From NCBI GenBank assembly GCA_003313425.1, contig NHZP01000003.1:2232001-2296000 (forward strand): a stretch of 64,000 nt of DNA, written 5' to 3'. Positions 1-11,201 of the stretch are shown one piece after another. Each line of letters opens with the position of its first letter. The first letter of the stretch is position 1. The translations under genes and the position numbers were made by a program. The notes below the pieces were generated by a model that did not search any database, had not been told where the DNA came from, and was given only the letters and a program-made list of their open reading frames with translations. The DNA comes from Pseudopyrenochaeta lycopersici. Lineage: Eukaryota > Ascomycota > Dothideomycetes > Pleosporales > Pseudopyrenochaetaceae.

Positions 1-555
1 ATCATTGCTCGCGGCCCCACAAACATCGATAGCATCGGAATTAATAATGGCGGCCCTTTGTTCCAAGATGTTACCGTTTATGGCCTTGCTTCGGCTGCCA
101 AAGGAGCAGACATTTTTACGTACCATGCGAAGTCGGGACAAAAGGTGACCTTCCAAATCCAAATCATGACCGGTCCTCCTCTGAACGTGACCTTGAATGA
201 TGTCCTCGGGACTCAGGAGCTAGCTAAGGTGATTACCAATGATCAAGGAAGAACCGAGATGCTTTATGAAGCTGTGGCCGACGTGGAACTCCAGTTGAGT
301 ATCTTGGCTGCAGCCGCGGATGCTACAAGTTTGTATTCAATTAAAGTGGTGGTGGCTCGGCCCGATCTGGGTCCAACCGGCAATGGCACCTGCGATACAC
401 CGAATGGTTCCTTGTGTCAGCCTCTCGGAGAGCGCAAGTGTTGTGGCACAGGCTTCCTTATCTGTGATCACGGCGGCACTGTGTTTCTAGATTGTGGCCC
501 AGGGACCGTTTGTAGGAGCGACAATGGCACTGGGGTTTATTGTGGGTGGCCTTGA
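1..555 (+). CDS. C-terminal part of a secreted cysteine-rich protein with a CBM19-like tail
   Basis: The frame is open from base 1 to the TGA at 553-555, so this is the 3' end of a gene starting outside the window; 184 codons are visible. The first 120 or so residues are hydrophilic and beta-rich with no recognised motif. The last 60 residues hold eight cysteines spaced like a small chitin-binding module: a GTC, a CC pair, an FLIC-DHGG segment, then DCGPGTVC and a final C-GWP. The C-DHG and GT-C words recall CBM19 tails of fungal chitinases. A carbohydrate-binding extracellular protein is inferred; no catalytic domain is visible. G+C is normal and there are no RIP stops, so it looks like a live host gene. 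An unrelated cysteine-knot domain is an alternative. Confidence 0.6.
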   Translation: MIARGPTNIDSIGINNGGPLFQDVTVYGLASAAKGADIFTYHAKSGQKVTFQIQIMTGPPLNVTLNDVLGTQELAKVITNDQGRTEMLYEAVADVELQLSILAAAADATSLYSIKVVVARPDLGPTGNGTCDTPNGSLCQPLGERKCCGTGFLICDHGGTVFLDCGPGTVCRSDNGTGVYCGWP

Positions 556-849
556 CAGTTTTTCGGCTTCTACTAGCAATTAAAATACACAACAGCGGTT
601 TTATTCGCTTCTAACTATAGGAACCTCGTTCCAGCTCGAAGAGAAGCAGACGCACCACCAAGAGTCTATTGTTTAGGGGGGTCATATTTTCCTCGCAAGT
701 ATGTGAAATATAGTCTGCGATAATATTCTTTATTAGCAAAGGCTCCGATTGTAGTGGGAAAGTACTACAGTTGTGGCTATGTAAATTGTCTCATCGACGT
801 CGAAAGCCGCTTCGGCTCTTCTTCCCTGCTCTTTATGATTAAAGTGCTA

Positions 850-2694
850 ACGTGAGCGGCAAGCGAAACGCCCAGGTAAGCGAAACGCCCACCCCACCAA
901 GCTTTACAACTTTGCACGTTAACAACTCAATGCTACAAAAAGCTACTACAGCTTATAGTAGCTTAAATTAATCCTCTACTTCTACTATATCTTTCTTACA
1001 CGTGCGCTTATTGTGTCCTGCCTCTCTACAAGTTTTACAGCGTCGGATACCCCTTGTACTAGCACCTGTTTGAGCTCTCTCCGCACGCCTCTCCACCTCA
1101 AGTTGGGCATCAACGTCCCTCTGAGTAATTAAGTCCTCTCCCTCCTCCTTTGATAGGGTCCCTCCCTGCTGGATCTGCTTTTTCTTACGCTTTTTCCGCT
1201 CAGAAGCAGCTCTATTTGCCTGCTTAAGACTAGCTACTCTAGCTTCTAGCAACGTGTGTGAGTGTACCTTTAATGTTGATCCCTTTTTAACTTGTAACAC
1301 CATCTTAATGATAGAATCAGGAGAGGAACTCTTATAGTCACGAATCCTCTTTATAATTAGTGTTGTTTGAGCCTCTATCTCCTAGGCGTTGCTGGGTGTT
1401 TTGGGGTGCTAGGGGGTGGGCCCTGGTAGAGGTGGTGTCGGCGTGCGAGGCTTCACCTTAAGCTTTGATAGCACCACCTCTGGGCTGTGTGGGACTAGGC
1501 TAGTTGCTTGGAAGCTAGATAGAATATTCTGCTGTGAGAACGAGGTCTTGAATACCTCCTTAAAGGAAGCTAGGAATGCTTTTTTGTTAATGTGGGTGAT
1601 GTGACTGTCTACTAAGACCCTAATCTCTCGCTGGTATGCCTGCTTTAATGGCGCAAAGCAGCCTACATTAAGCGGCTGCAGGATATGGGATGAATGGGAA
1701 GGCATACAGAGGGTAATTATCTTATTCTCCTTACATAGATCCTGGAAGGCAAGTAAATTATGGCTCTCGTGGCTATTAATTACTAGTAGCTGGTGACTGC
1801 CTACTGTCCGGGCTGCTGTATGCTGGATAAAGTGCTGTAGCTAGGCTAGACTAAGTTCGTTGTTAGTCCAGCTATTCTTACTAAGGCCTATACGCTAGCC
1901 CTTAGATAGATCAGGCAACCAGGACTTGTCGTGGTTCTTAGCTTTGAAGATAATGAAGGGTAGAATTGTCCAGCCCATAGCGTTGATACCAGCAATCAAC
2001 GTCACCCACTCGCGGTTGCTAGGTTGTATCCCCAGTAGTCGAGTACGTCTCTCAGACGCAGTTACTACCTTGACGGACCCTCCTACGCCCATAGTAAAGC
2101 CAGTCTCGTCAAAGTTATAGGTATCTTTATCTAGGACGCCGTACTTAGCTTTGATGTTGCGTACAAGGTCAAACTAGGGGCTAATAACAGCTGGATCGCT
2201 GCATAGGACTCTCTGGTAGTCGCGTGGCCTACTTAGTTGGGATTTAATCTCAGGCTTACGAGAGACGAAGTTTCTGGCCCATTTTTCTCCCACCTGGCCA
2301 CTACCACGAGCAGCCAGCAACTAATTCGCTATCTCACGGAGATAAGACAGTGTAGGGGCAAATCCTCGCGCGTCTAGCTTCCTTATATATTGGATAATCG
2401 CGTCTTCCTCGTGCCTGTTAAGCTTTAACGAGTTGGGTTGGCTGTCGCGTCGTGAAAGCTTTCCAGCGCGTCGGTCGCGGAGAGTCCTTCTAGGAACGTT
2501 GTAGACTGCTGCAGCTCGTCGATCACTTAATATCGCGTCTTTTTTCATTGCTTGGATAGCTAAGATAATTCTATCCTCACAAGGGAGTAATTCAATATTG
2601 AGTTGTTGAGACATTGCAGTTAAAGGTAGAGGAGGTGTGGTCTTGGCAAGAGTGGGCGTTTCGCTTACCTGGGCGTTTCGCTTGCCGCTCACGT
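850..2694 (-). mobile_element. Complete but inactive Fot1/pogo-type DNA transposon
   Basis: 1845-bp element bounded by perfect 43-bp terminal inverted repeats (850-892 and 2652-2694) and by TA target duplications (848-849 and 2695-2696). Each terminus starts ACGTGAGCGG and contains the 14-bp word AAGCGAAACGCCCA twice, three bases apart, which looks like a doubled transposase-binding site. The interior carries a pogo-class transposase on the minus strand. Size and TA duplication fit Fot1-like elements of filamentous fungi. Perfect TIRs next to a stop-ridden gene point to inactivation by point mutation rather than great age. Confidence 0.92.
968..2614 (-). pseudogene. Pogo/Fot1-class DDE transposase, broken by point mutations
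   Basis: Read on the minus strand, the pieces follow the family order. An N-terminal Psq-type helix-turn-helix (about 2614-2321, with RRAAAVYNVPRRTLRDR) is followed by the catalytic DDE_1 core (2092-1895, with the typical GWTILPFIIFKAKNH segment). Then comes the SSHILQPLNVGCFAPLKQAY segment (1705-1409), and a C-terminal basic region ending in a C-x2-C-x4-H-x4-C zinc knuckle (near 1000-1050). In-frame TAG/TAA codons separate the pieces, as expected when CAG/CAA/TGG are hit by RIP. The start is placed at the second ATG (2614) because the first lies inside the terminal repeat. No active transposase can come from this copy. Confidence 0.88.
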
Positions 2695-2871
2695 TATATG
2701 GATCCGCTAATTGACTATCCCATGCACCGCCAACATCGCCCTGGCACGGGCCACCTTTTAATAGCCAATTAGATCTAAATGCATCCGAACACTAAATGTT
2801 TATCGTGATGATGGCAATTTTTATTTACCAGCTAAAACACGCCTTTTTCGAAACCTCTCGCACATGTAACT

Positions 2872-4677
2872 ATGTTAAAACGTGCAGCGCTATTAAGTAA
2901 TAATACTGATTTTGTAAAATATACGAAGTATAGTAAAAAAGCTAGTGATTTTCCTGACCTTTCGTCAACGCTGCTACCTGCCTGGCAACCGCTGAGAATT
3001 AGTAACCCACATACTTTTAGACGCTCTCTCTTACCTAAAGGTGTAGACGTTGACTCTCCTATTGCTTTGTTTAGCTTATTTTTTAACGTAGATGTCCTTG
3101 ATTGGATCGTATACTATACAAATCAGCACGCTGAGAAGCTTTAAGCTGACGCACCGCCAACACTAGCCTACTGGAGGTGGAAACCTACGTCTTTAAGCAA
3201 ACTGTATACGTACTTTACAATCGTCGTTTATATAGGAGTCTACAGGGAGCCTTCGCTCGTCGAATACTGGTAAAAACTCTATAGTACAGCGCCTTAGTAT
3301 GAGATTAATCGCTACATGGCGAAGGAGTGATAGGAGCAGCTTAACTGATACCTGTACTGTACAGAAGTTAATTAGAGCTTTAAGTCGCCCTTTAGCCGTA
3401 TATGGGATCTCTCAGAGACGCTCCGCGAGCGCTCCTTAAAGTATTAGACACCTGGAGTCCACCTCTGTATAGATAAGGCTATCGCGAGATTTACTGGACG
3501 CGCGAGCGAGCTTGTAATAATCAAGATAAAGCCAACTCTAGAGGGCTTTAAAATCTGGTGTTTAGCTAACGACAGAGTAATACTAAACTGGTTATTTCAT
3601 GCTAGAGGACGAGGGCCTGTTAATTTACCTAACTTACCTGCTGACGCGCTAGCTTTTACTCCTATAGAGTCAGTCCCCGTTACTCTTGTACTCGCCGTAG
3701 ATGCTGCTGGCCGTCGCCTTTTCCCGCCAAATCTCCACATTGTGTGGGACGACAATCTCTTTAATACTATACCTATGCTCGAATACCTCAGATCTAAAGG
3801 CGTAGGCTGCGCTGGGACAGTTAGGACAACAAAGATAGCGACAGAGGAGAGATTTGAGGCGACAGCTGAGGCTGAACTTCTAGCAGAAGCTCCAGCTGTT
3901 AGTACTTAGGCGCGGGCAAAGCTGTAAAAAGAGCGCTTTAATAGCGACCTTATAAAGCTTAAGACTTAGCATACGCGTAAGCTAGAGTGGGGAGACACTA
4001 CTAGGCCCTTTTATAAAGTTAGCAAGTCCTCTAAGCTGCTTGGAGAGACAATTAGGTTGTCCTTTTTGCTAGTACTGTTGCTGAGCGTGAGTTTCTTGCC
4101 TCTCTACTATGCTAAGGTTCCGCTGACAGTATTTGCTACAGCGACGCAGCTTATTATGAAGCAACGCCGACGCTCTAAGATGGCCTAAAACAATAAGAAG
4201 ATCTTCGAGAAGGCCTTTAGTAACGAGCCTATAAAGTTACTAGGCATCCCTTATATAATAGACGACTATAATTGCTACAAGAGCGAGGTTGATCGCTTTA
4301 ATTAAGTGAAAAGCTACTACTTAATTCAGCAGGTCCGCCAGCGTACCTAGCGACCTCTGTGGTACTTCTTACTAGATCTGACGCTTAACAACTGTTACAG
4401 GCTATCCTTATACTCCTCTACCCAGTCTGCTAAACGTAGCGGCCATAAGAAGTTTCTATATAAGCTTATTGAGCAGCTGTTCGAGCGCAGTGGCCGCCCT
4501 ACGCGAGGATCAAATAAACGTTAGAGACTTAATGAAGTTATTATTACTAGAGAGAGCGCTAACAAGAGCTCTCATACGTCTATAAAGCTGTTCGCGGAGG
4601 GTAAAAGTTGTGTAGCTTGTGCTGAAGCTAGGCGTACGCCGCATAAGAAACTCCTATCTCGCACACCTCTAGGTTAA
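2872..4677 (+). pseudogene. piggyBac-like transposase (DDE_Tnp_1_7), RIP-decayed
   Basis: The frame starts MLKRAALLSNNTDF and keeps recognisable piggyBac signatures despite about 20 in-frame TAG/TAA/TGA codons. These are an FFNVDVLDWIVYYTNQHA N-terminal motif, a first catalytic segment near 3475-3520 (IDKAIARFTGRASE, where the family has DE), WDDNLFNTIPMLEYL with the second aspartate near 3750, GCAGTVRTTK near 3810, and GIPYIIDDYNCYKSEVDRFN then RPLWYFLLDLTLNNCYRLS near 4240-4400. The tail has a CVACAEAR-type cysteine region. Around 4020-4190 the homology slips to another frame and back, so small indels are present. The stops sit where CAG, CAA or TGG are expected. Boundaries with TTAA targets were not found. 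Confidence 0.85.
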
Positions 4678-6092
4678 GTTACAGGCAATTCACGCCCATC
4701 TCATGGATCTCAGCGTCCTCCACGTACTTAATATGGCTGTTAGAGTTGCAGGACGCCTCTGTGTAGGCCAGAAGTTAATGCTGAGTGCTGGGAGGAGCAT
4801 CTCCGCCGGCATCAAACAATCAAATCGACGGACACAAAAGCAAGCTCATGTATTATGTAAACCTATCTTAATGTCTCTAGAAATGAATATGCCATACAAA
4901 GTTACCCTACAGAGCGCAATTCTTGGTGTTCTGTCAGTTCGGAGCAATTCATCCGATTGGCCATCCTCATATGGTCCGTGCCAGGGCGATGTTGGCGGTG
5001 CATGGGATAGTTTTATGAAATTAGTATTTCTTATCGTAAACCACACCTACTATGATTAGTTTATGGCTTTCGAACCGAGGATATTCTTCAGCCGCAAAAA
5101 GCCCAGCACGGAAAGATCTGTGTAGCATTCCGAACAATACTTCCTATTGCAAATATGGGACTTTAAAGCCTAGACCGGCTGTGTATTGACCTCATTGTAC
5201 AACTAGTCATTGGTAGGCGGTATAAAATATACTCGGCGATGAGCCCAAATAAATGGTTTATGGATTAAGTATACTGCGCCGACCTGCATGTCCCTAGGGG
5301 ATATTTCTATGACATCTTAGACCAGGAAGACATAGGAAGGCCAATTTTGGTGCAGGTTTTGTGACGTCTTGTGCAAGAGCTGCTTCGAGGCCGGCCCTCG
5401 GAACGTACCATCATTTCCGACCCCGCATGAAGTGCACGGACACAATTCCGATAAGCGAGGCAGGGACCAGCATAGAACGAAAGTGTGCCGCGTGCAAGAT
5501 GCGGCATAGTAATGTTAGGAATCGAGCACTGCCCCAGCCCCTCGCCTGCCCCCGGTCTGTGTTGTGGTGCTTCTGCTATTGTGCTGCGACTGCTGTGCTA
5601 CGATTGTTATGCTGCGACTGTTGCGCTGTACTGAAGCATATTCAGGTCGCTAATTTAGTCGTGCAAAGCTGTGCATACGGCTTGGCGACGATTTTGCGTC
5701 ACCAATCTTGAGCCCAATTACCGCTCCTGCGTCCCGCTCTGTGTGCCAAGTGCGGGAGACTTGGTATTGAGTTCTCGTCACCCTGGCATTCGGTTGGAAT
5801 ACATTACGCCGTGCAGGCCGGGCAGCCACTACAGATCTTGGGGGGCACATTCTGGGGAAAGCTGGGGCAACGCTATTCTTTATCAGGCTAAGACTTTGCA
5901 GGGATAAGTAGCATTCGGCAGTTCCCTGCGACGCTTTTGAACGGCAATCCCGGAAACATTGTTGATCGGCAGTTGTCTCGCTCGTCGTGGCAGCTTGTGA
6001 CAACCATGTTGATATAGAACCCGCCAGTCGCACTTTATTTGAAGACATCGTAGGGTCCCACTCACCTCTTAAAACCCCTCGCGTCATTCAAT
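4678..6092. other. Intergenic region, no gene recognised
   Basis: Follows the dead piggyBac gene and runs to the start of the MFS gene. Short open frames occur on both strands but none has a recognisable motif or splice logic. Around 5570-5635 there is a run of imperfect tandem copies of a tgctgcgactg-like word (low-complexity). The last few hundred bases must hold the MFS promoter; no clear TATA box is seen. Confidence 0.5.
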
Positions 6093-7788
6093 ATGGATAT
6101 TAAGAATTCTACTGAGATCAATGAGAAGATCGAAGGAACGTATGATGTTGTGGAAACTTCTGAAGCTATGCGCAGGGCCGAGAGAAGGTTGCGCAGAAAG
6201 ATTGATCTCTTTGTCGTGCCAACTGTAATGCTGTTGTATCTGATGTGCTTCATTGATCGAGCCAATATCGGTAAGCACCTCCCATTGTACCGACAGCTCA
6301 ATTAACTAACAAAACCACAGGAAATGCTCGTCTGGCTGGCTTCGAGAGGGATCTTAAGCTTAAGGGCTACGATTATAACACCGTCTTGTCTGTCTTCTAT
6401 GTTGGATACATTTTGTTTGAAATTCCGGCTACCATGTGTTGCAAGGTGATGGGTATGACGTCTCAATCTGACCCCCTTTGCGAACTTTACTAATCTCAAC
6501 TGTGAAGGCCCTGGCTGGTTCCTACCCTTAACCACAGTCGGCTTTGGAGTTTGCTCAATCGCGACTGCCTTTGTCAAAACTCGGGCTCAAGTTTGCGCCG
6601 TACGCTTTCTCTTGGGCATCTTTGAGGCTGGTTTGATGCCTGGCTGCGCATATTACCTCTCGCGCTGGTACCGTCGCGCTGAGTATAGTTTCCGTCTGGG
6701 CATGTTCTTTTCTATGGTTCCGCTCTCTGGCGCGTTTGGTGGGCTCTTAGCCTCAGCCATTTTAAAGTTACCGCATGTTGGATCTTTGCGCGGATGGGAA
6801 ATGTAAGAATCACGATCCTAATTCTGGAAAGGTTAGTTGGTTAACTGAAAATGTGCAGGATCTTCGCCATTGAAGGCATAATTACCGTTGCTATTGGCCT
6901 CCTCGCTTTCGTAACAATGACGGACCGCCCTGAGACCGCCCGCTGGCTCACCGAAGCTCAAAAAGAACTGGCCATTAACCGCGTCAAATCCGAACGTCTA
7001 GCCCAATCCGTCCTTCTCGATAAAATCGATATGACTAAACTAAAGCGCGGATTTACTAATCCGATCACACTTGCTACATCATTTACGTTCTTTTTAAGCA
7101 ACATCACCGTTCTGGGTATTTCGTTCTTCTTGCCCACTATCATTAGGACTATCTATCCCGGCCGAACTACAATCCAACAACAGCTCCTCACAGTGCCCCC
7201 TTACGTCGTCGGCGCCTTTTTCTTGTTCTTGATTTCTGGACTCAGCTGGCGCTTCGACCATCGCCAGGCATTCATTGTACTTACAGGGCCCACGGTTTTC
7301 GCCGGTTATGCAATCTTCTTAGCCACGATTAATGCGAACATTCGTTATGGAGCAGTTTTTTTGACAGCTAGCACAGCCTTTGCACTCGGCGTTATGTGTA
7401 ACGCGCAAGTCGCGGCAAACGTTACATCGGACTCGGCGCGGAATATCGCTATCGGGACGAATGGTAGGTTTAACCACGATTCCCTTTTATGACAAAATTG
7501 ATACTAATAATCGAACCAATAGCCATGTTCGGTTATTGCGGAGCTCTTATTGCCACCTGGACATACTTACCCTGGGATACCCCCAAATACATGCTTGGAA
7601 ATGGTATCAATCTGGCTTGCGCGGCTGCGTGGACAGGTATTGGTATCGGAGCGGGCCTGTGGATGAAGTACGATAACAAGAAACGCGATGAGAGGCAGGC
7701 TGCGGGCATGGAGGAGATTGCTGGGTTAACGCAGTTAGAGATTCAGGATTTGGAGTTTAGGCATCCAGCATGGAGGTGGAAGCTGTAA
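6093..7788 (+). CDS. MFS permease of the Dal5-like anion:cation symporter (ACS) family
   Basis: Five exons: 6093-6270, 6321-6452, 6508-6802, 6859-7463 and 7523-7788. They join in frame to 491 codons. All four introns (50, 55, 56 and 59 bp) are GT-AG, with branch words such as attaactaac, actaatc and tactaataa. The product starts with a hydrophilic cytosolic tail; TM1 ends in the family signature FIDRANIGNARLAG. Then come VLSVFYVGYILFEIPATM and RFLLGIFEAGLMPGCAYYLSRWY, a central loop with TDRPETARWLT, and six further membrane helices. This is the usual 12-TM layout and length for allantoate/vitamin/organic-anion permeases of the plasma membrane. The substrate cannot be told from sequence. There are no stops or frameshifts, so it is probably functional. 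Confidence 0.92.
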
Positions 7789-9320
7789 GGCCAAAGATTT
7801 GGGTGAGAGATCAAAGGGAAAGAGGATGTCATGGATAAATTCGTGTACACTATGAACAGCAAAAGAATCTCAAGAGTCAGGCGCCATGAATGATAAAAAC
7901 ATTTCGAGCTTAGATTGTAATACTTGCTTGCTTACCCATCGTAGATGCCCGTGAGTTTCTCACTAAATAGCTTTTTAAGCTGTCTTTATCTAGATCTACG
8001 AAAAGTTTATCGACTCTAACACAGCAGTCTGGCAGTTGGGTTTCGGCTGTGCCCCCCCCCCCTCCACGCTGAGTACCAAGTCCTTTGTCATGGTTGGGAT
8101 ATTACCACTTGTTAGTAGGCACGCTCGCCCCTGTGGTATGACTTCGAAAGCTTTGAATCGTGGCCTCTTAAAGAACTGTTTACTGTTGAGAAGCGGTGGA
8201 CAGCATAGGTAAGCTGAACCGGAGTTACGTTCTACGAGAAGCAAGCGGTAAAAGTTGGCTTGTGAAATCTCCTTGACTCAGCGCAAAATAGCACTGGGAG
8301 TTTTCAGTAGCAATTAACTATATTTCCTGGCAATACCAAACGTAGTAAGAATTAGGCTATTATGAGCGTGGTCGGTATTCTGCTGGTACGTTGCTTAACC
8401 TTTACTGTTAATTTTAGACTCTAGACGGTAATTGGCTATTTCAGGCGTTATATTCATACGCGCAGTGTGTTCCAAAAGCTAGGAAATACCTTTGATTTAT
8501 CTGTCCTTTATGACCAAGTTGCCAGATACCTAAAACAAAATTAACTGTGAACAAATAGGTCAGAATCTATAGGCAACGGGCCGGATCGTATATAGCTCCC
8601 CGAGGAGCTGTAGAAGACAGCAATTACGTACTATACCGTATTTCCAAGTGCAGTATTCCTAACTCTACTGCTTCTACAACGCAACTAAAGATGCTTATCT
8701 TTTAATAAGAAAAGTTTGTCTTAGCTTGTGCCGCTTGCTTTCGACTAGTCTTATTCCTGTAAACCTGTATGATAACATACGTAATATTAAGGTATTAAAT
8801 ACGATAATAATCTAAATAACCTACTTATGTTTTCTAATCTTAGATTTGGAGACTGCAAAGAAATTGTTTTGCTCGTTCCTAGGACCATTAGTGACAGAGC
8901 TGACGTCGCGCCTAATTCCTGGTTGGCAGCATTCACACTCCCCAGCCGATCCACTAGTTAATAGCTTTACTCAAATCGAGTAAGTTAATCTGAAATGCCT
9001 CTTGCAATAACCTCTTCTATGCAGCGATCGTGGGCTTTGTATCAATTGCGACTAAATCGTATAATCTTTCGTGGGAATAGAGAAACCATAGCCCGAAGAT
9101 GTTTGAATCAAGGCAACCCAAACAACAAGAGAAGCATGTGATTATCTTCAGGAAATTATTCGCCCCCCCCCCCCCCCCCCCCCTCCCCCAAATCGTTCCC
9201 TAACGTCATACTAATGTTTACGACTATTTCGATCTTTTTAGACACTTCTGCAGTGGCATTAAGGACCTTAAAGGCCTTAGCCGCGGTAATGCTGTTATTA
9301 TAAGAAAATCTATTAACATG
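7789..9320. other. Intergenic region with poly-C tracts
   Basis: No gene, RNA gene or transposon end was recognised between the MFS stop and the AT-rich block. Open frames are short and motif-free. The only structure seen is two homopolymer runs, 11 C at 8052-8062 and 21 C at 9163-9183 (followed by T and five more C). Confidence 0.55.
9163..9183. repeat. Poly-C homopolymer tract of 21 bases
   Basis: Uninterrupted run of 21 C, then T and five C. No adjacent reading frame suggests a PPT or a contingency locus. The length may be affected by sequencing error. Confidence 0.8.
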
Positions 9321-9847
9321 TTAGATAAGAATAATTATTTATTCTAAGTCTTTACTTATAATTAAAATAAGGTACAGATTTATATATAAACTAGCAGCGC
9401 TTTACTAGGGAGTTAAGAGGCTTACTATAAAGTTAGATTTAGTTATTATTTAATATAGTAAAAAGTCGTTAAATATCTTAGCTACCTGTCTAAAGGCTAT
9501 AATATTAGGCTTAAGTACGTAGCTTTAGATATTATATTAATAATTATAGTAGATTATAAATAATTAAGGTAGCTAACTTAAGAGTTTATATAGGCAGTAT
9601 TAGCATTTTAATTACTTCTATTTTACTGAAGTAATAACTACTCCTTTACTTTTCTAGCTAACAGTCTTATAAATATTAGTCTAGGTTAATAGGGATTAAG
9701 TAGATCGCGCTAAATAATAATAGTATCTTAGTTGCTGGTTCTTTAGCCTCTTATTCTAGGCGATCTTATAGAGATCGTGGCACTAAATAAGACAAACTAC
9801 TTCCTCTGTAACGTACTAGTTACCTTTCTTAGGCCTAGATTTATTCT
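9321..9847. other. AT-rich RIP-like relic flanking the Tc1-like copy
   Basis: Sharp rise in A+T with frequent TA dinucleotides and no open frame. It resembles the RIPed retrotransposon DNA further right, but no motif identifies the parent element. The same AT-rich texture resumes after 11201, so the Tc1-like element probably inserted into this relic. Confidence 0.5.
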
Positions 9848-11201
9848 TACAGTCACATGAATAAAGTTTCTTCCGCCAGCGCACGAGCCAGCCTCACATG
9901 CATTTGTACGCAAAACTTCAACACCACGTATCTCAGCCAAAATATAATATAATTGAATTATTTTTGAAGCAGGAGTTGCGCACGCAGTCAGTATTTAGTT
10001 TGCCAACCTCGCGCTTGTCTGTATGCAGCAATTCGTCGTGGCATACTCAAGATGAGGCGGCGGATGAGCCTCGCTGGTATGCGATGCCAGCACTCTTTCA
10101 ATGCACTGCAAAAGCTATCCTAATCTTCCTCAGCGGCGCTATAATTGTTATACTGAGGATAGAATTTATACATGCGCTTCTTGAGATGCTACTAGAGGTG
10201 CTTAATTGGGTTGAGGTCAGGTGAGTACGCTGGCCAGTTGATGGTGGTGATGTGGTGCTCACGGAGGAACTCACGCGTCACTGCAGCTGTATGGATGCGC
10301 GCGTTATCCTGCATAAATAGCTGTGTACGACGCTAATGAGGTAGAAGGCCCTTTTTCAAGGCTTGAATGTAACTTTGGGCAGAGTAGCCACCTTTTGGAG
10401 CATTGAAATCGCGCTCTATTATGACAAGCTTACTTCTCCGTGCTTGCCTATGTTCATTTAACTATATTAACGCCCACACTATCTATGCTGGTTTCCTGCT
10501 AGTACTGCGGGTTTCTAGCATCCTTGGCTTCCATTTCTCCTATGGGTAGCGGAAAGCCCACTCTTGATTTTAGCCTAAGCCCTTCTGAACTGAGCACTCG
10601 TCTGAGAACTTAAGCGTGCGCTGATGCTACGGGAAGTGCGAGTACTCCCTACAGAACTTAAGGCGCCTCAACGCATGCGCGCGGTTGAGCTTAGGACGTA
10701 TTTTACAGCGAGATTTAGTCAGGCCTTGTCCTTTGAGATACTTGTACAATGTGCGCGAGCAAGGTGGCTTTGTTGAGGTGCCATCTGGATTTATAACTAC
10801 TGCTGCTTCAGCAAGCTCTTTTTACTTAATTTTTGGCTGCGCGCGTGCTTTGCGATAGATGAGCTTTTTCTGATGAAGCGATAGTATAGGTGGTCTGCCG
10901 CTGCGAGGTTTATCTGCTATTGTACCAGTTTGGTGATATTTTTTCCTGAGGTCGCGTATGCAGCGTTAAGTACGGCCATACGCGTTAGCAACTTTAGCGA
11001 CTGTAGCACCAGCATGCAACCTCCCAATAATCTGATTCCGTGGCTGGACTGTTAAATTAGGCCCTCTGCGCGTATTTTGGTCTATTTCTTGAAGAATTCG
11101 GCGTTGTGGTGGCATAGTTATGATACTGCAAAGTCGAGGTGTTGATGTTGGGGGAGGACGCGTCGCGCTAACGCGGAAGAAACTTTGTTACTAGTACTGT
11201 A
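9848..11201 (-). mobile_element. Tc1/mariner-like element, copy 1 (lightly mutated)
   Basis: 1354 bp including TA duplications. Left end tacagtcacatgaat then aaagtttcttccgc; right end, read inward, tacagtactagtaac then the same aaagtttcttccgc. The outer 6 and inner 14 bases of the 29-bp termini match while the middle differs. One transposase pseudogene fills it on the minus strand. A second copy of the same net length lies at 17682-19444. This copy has kept most CA/TG dinucleotides that are TA in the second, so it is the less RIPed of the pair. Confidence 0.9.
9988..11115 (-). pseudogene. Tc1-like DDE transposase with about ten stop codons
   Basis: 376 codons from ATG at 11115 (MPPQRRILQEID) to TGA at 9988. 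The N-terminal Tc1 helix-turn-helix is seen as IIGRLHAGATVAKVANAYG, with the GRPP linker. Catalytic segments follow: LKFSDECSVQKG (first D), LFMQDNARIHTA (second D), and YSPDLNPIKHL, where the third acidic residue of NPIEHLW is lysine. That is a G-to-A change as RIP would make. In-frame TAG/TAA replace tryptophan or glutamine at several conserved places, for example after NPIKHL. Clearly non-functional, but the least damaged reference for this family in the window. Confidence 0.9.

Noticed and set aside
4703..5059. 118-codon plus-strand frame after the piggyBac pseudogene
   Set aside because: No start context, motif or homology; probably a chance frame in decayed element DNA.
5361..5711. 116-codon frame with Cys-rich C-terminal half
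   Set aside because: The cysteines come from a tgctgcgactg-like low-complexity run; no signal peptide or spacing logic.
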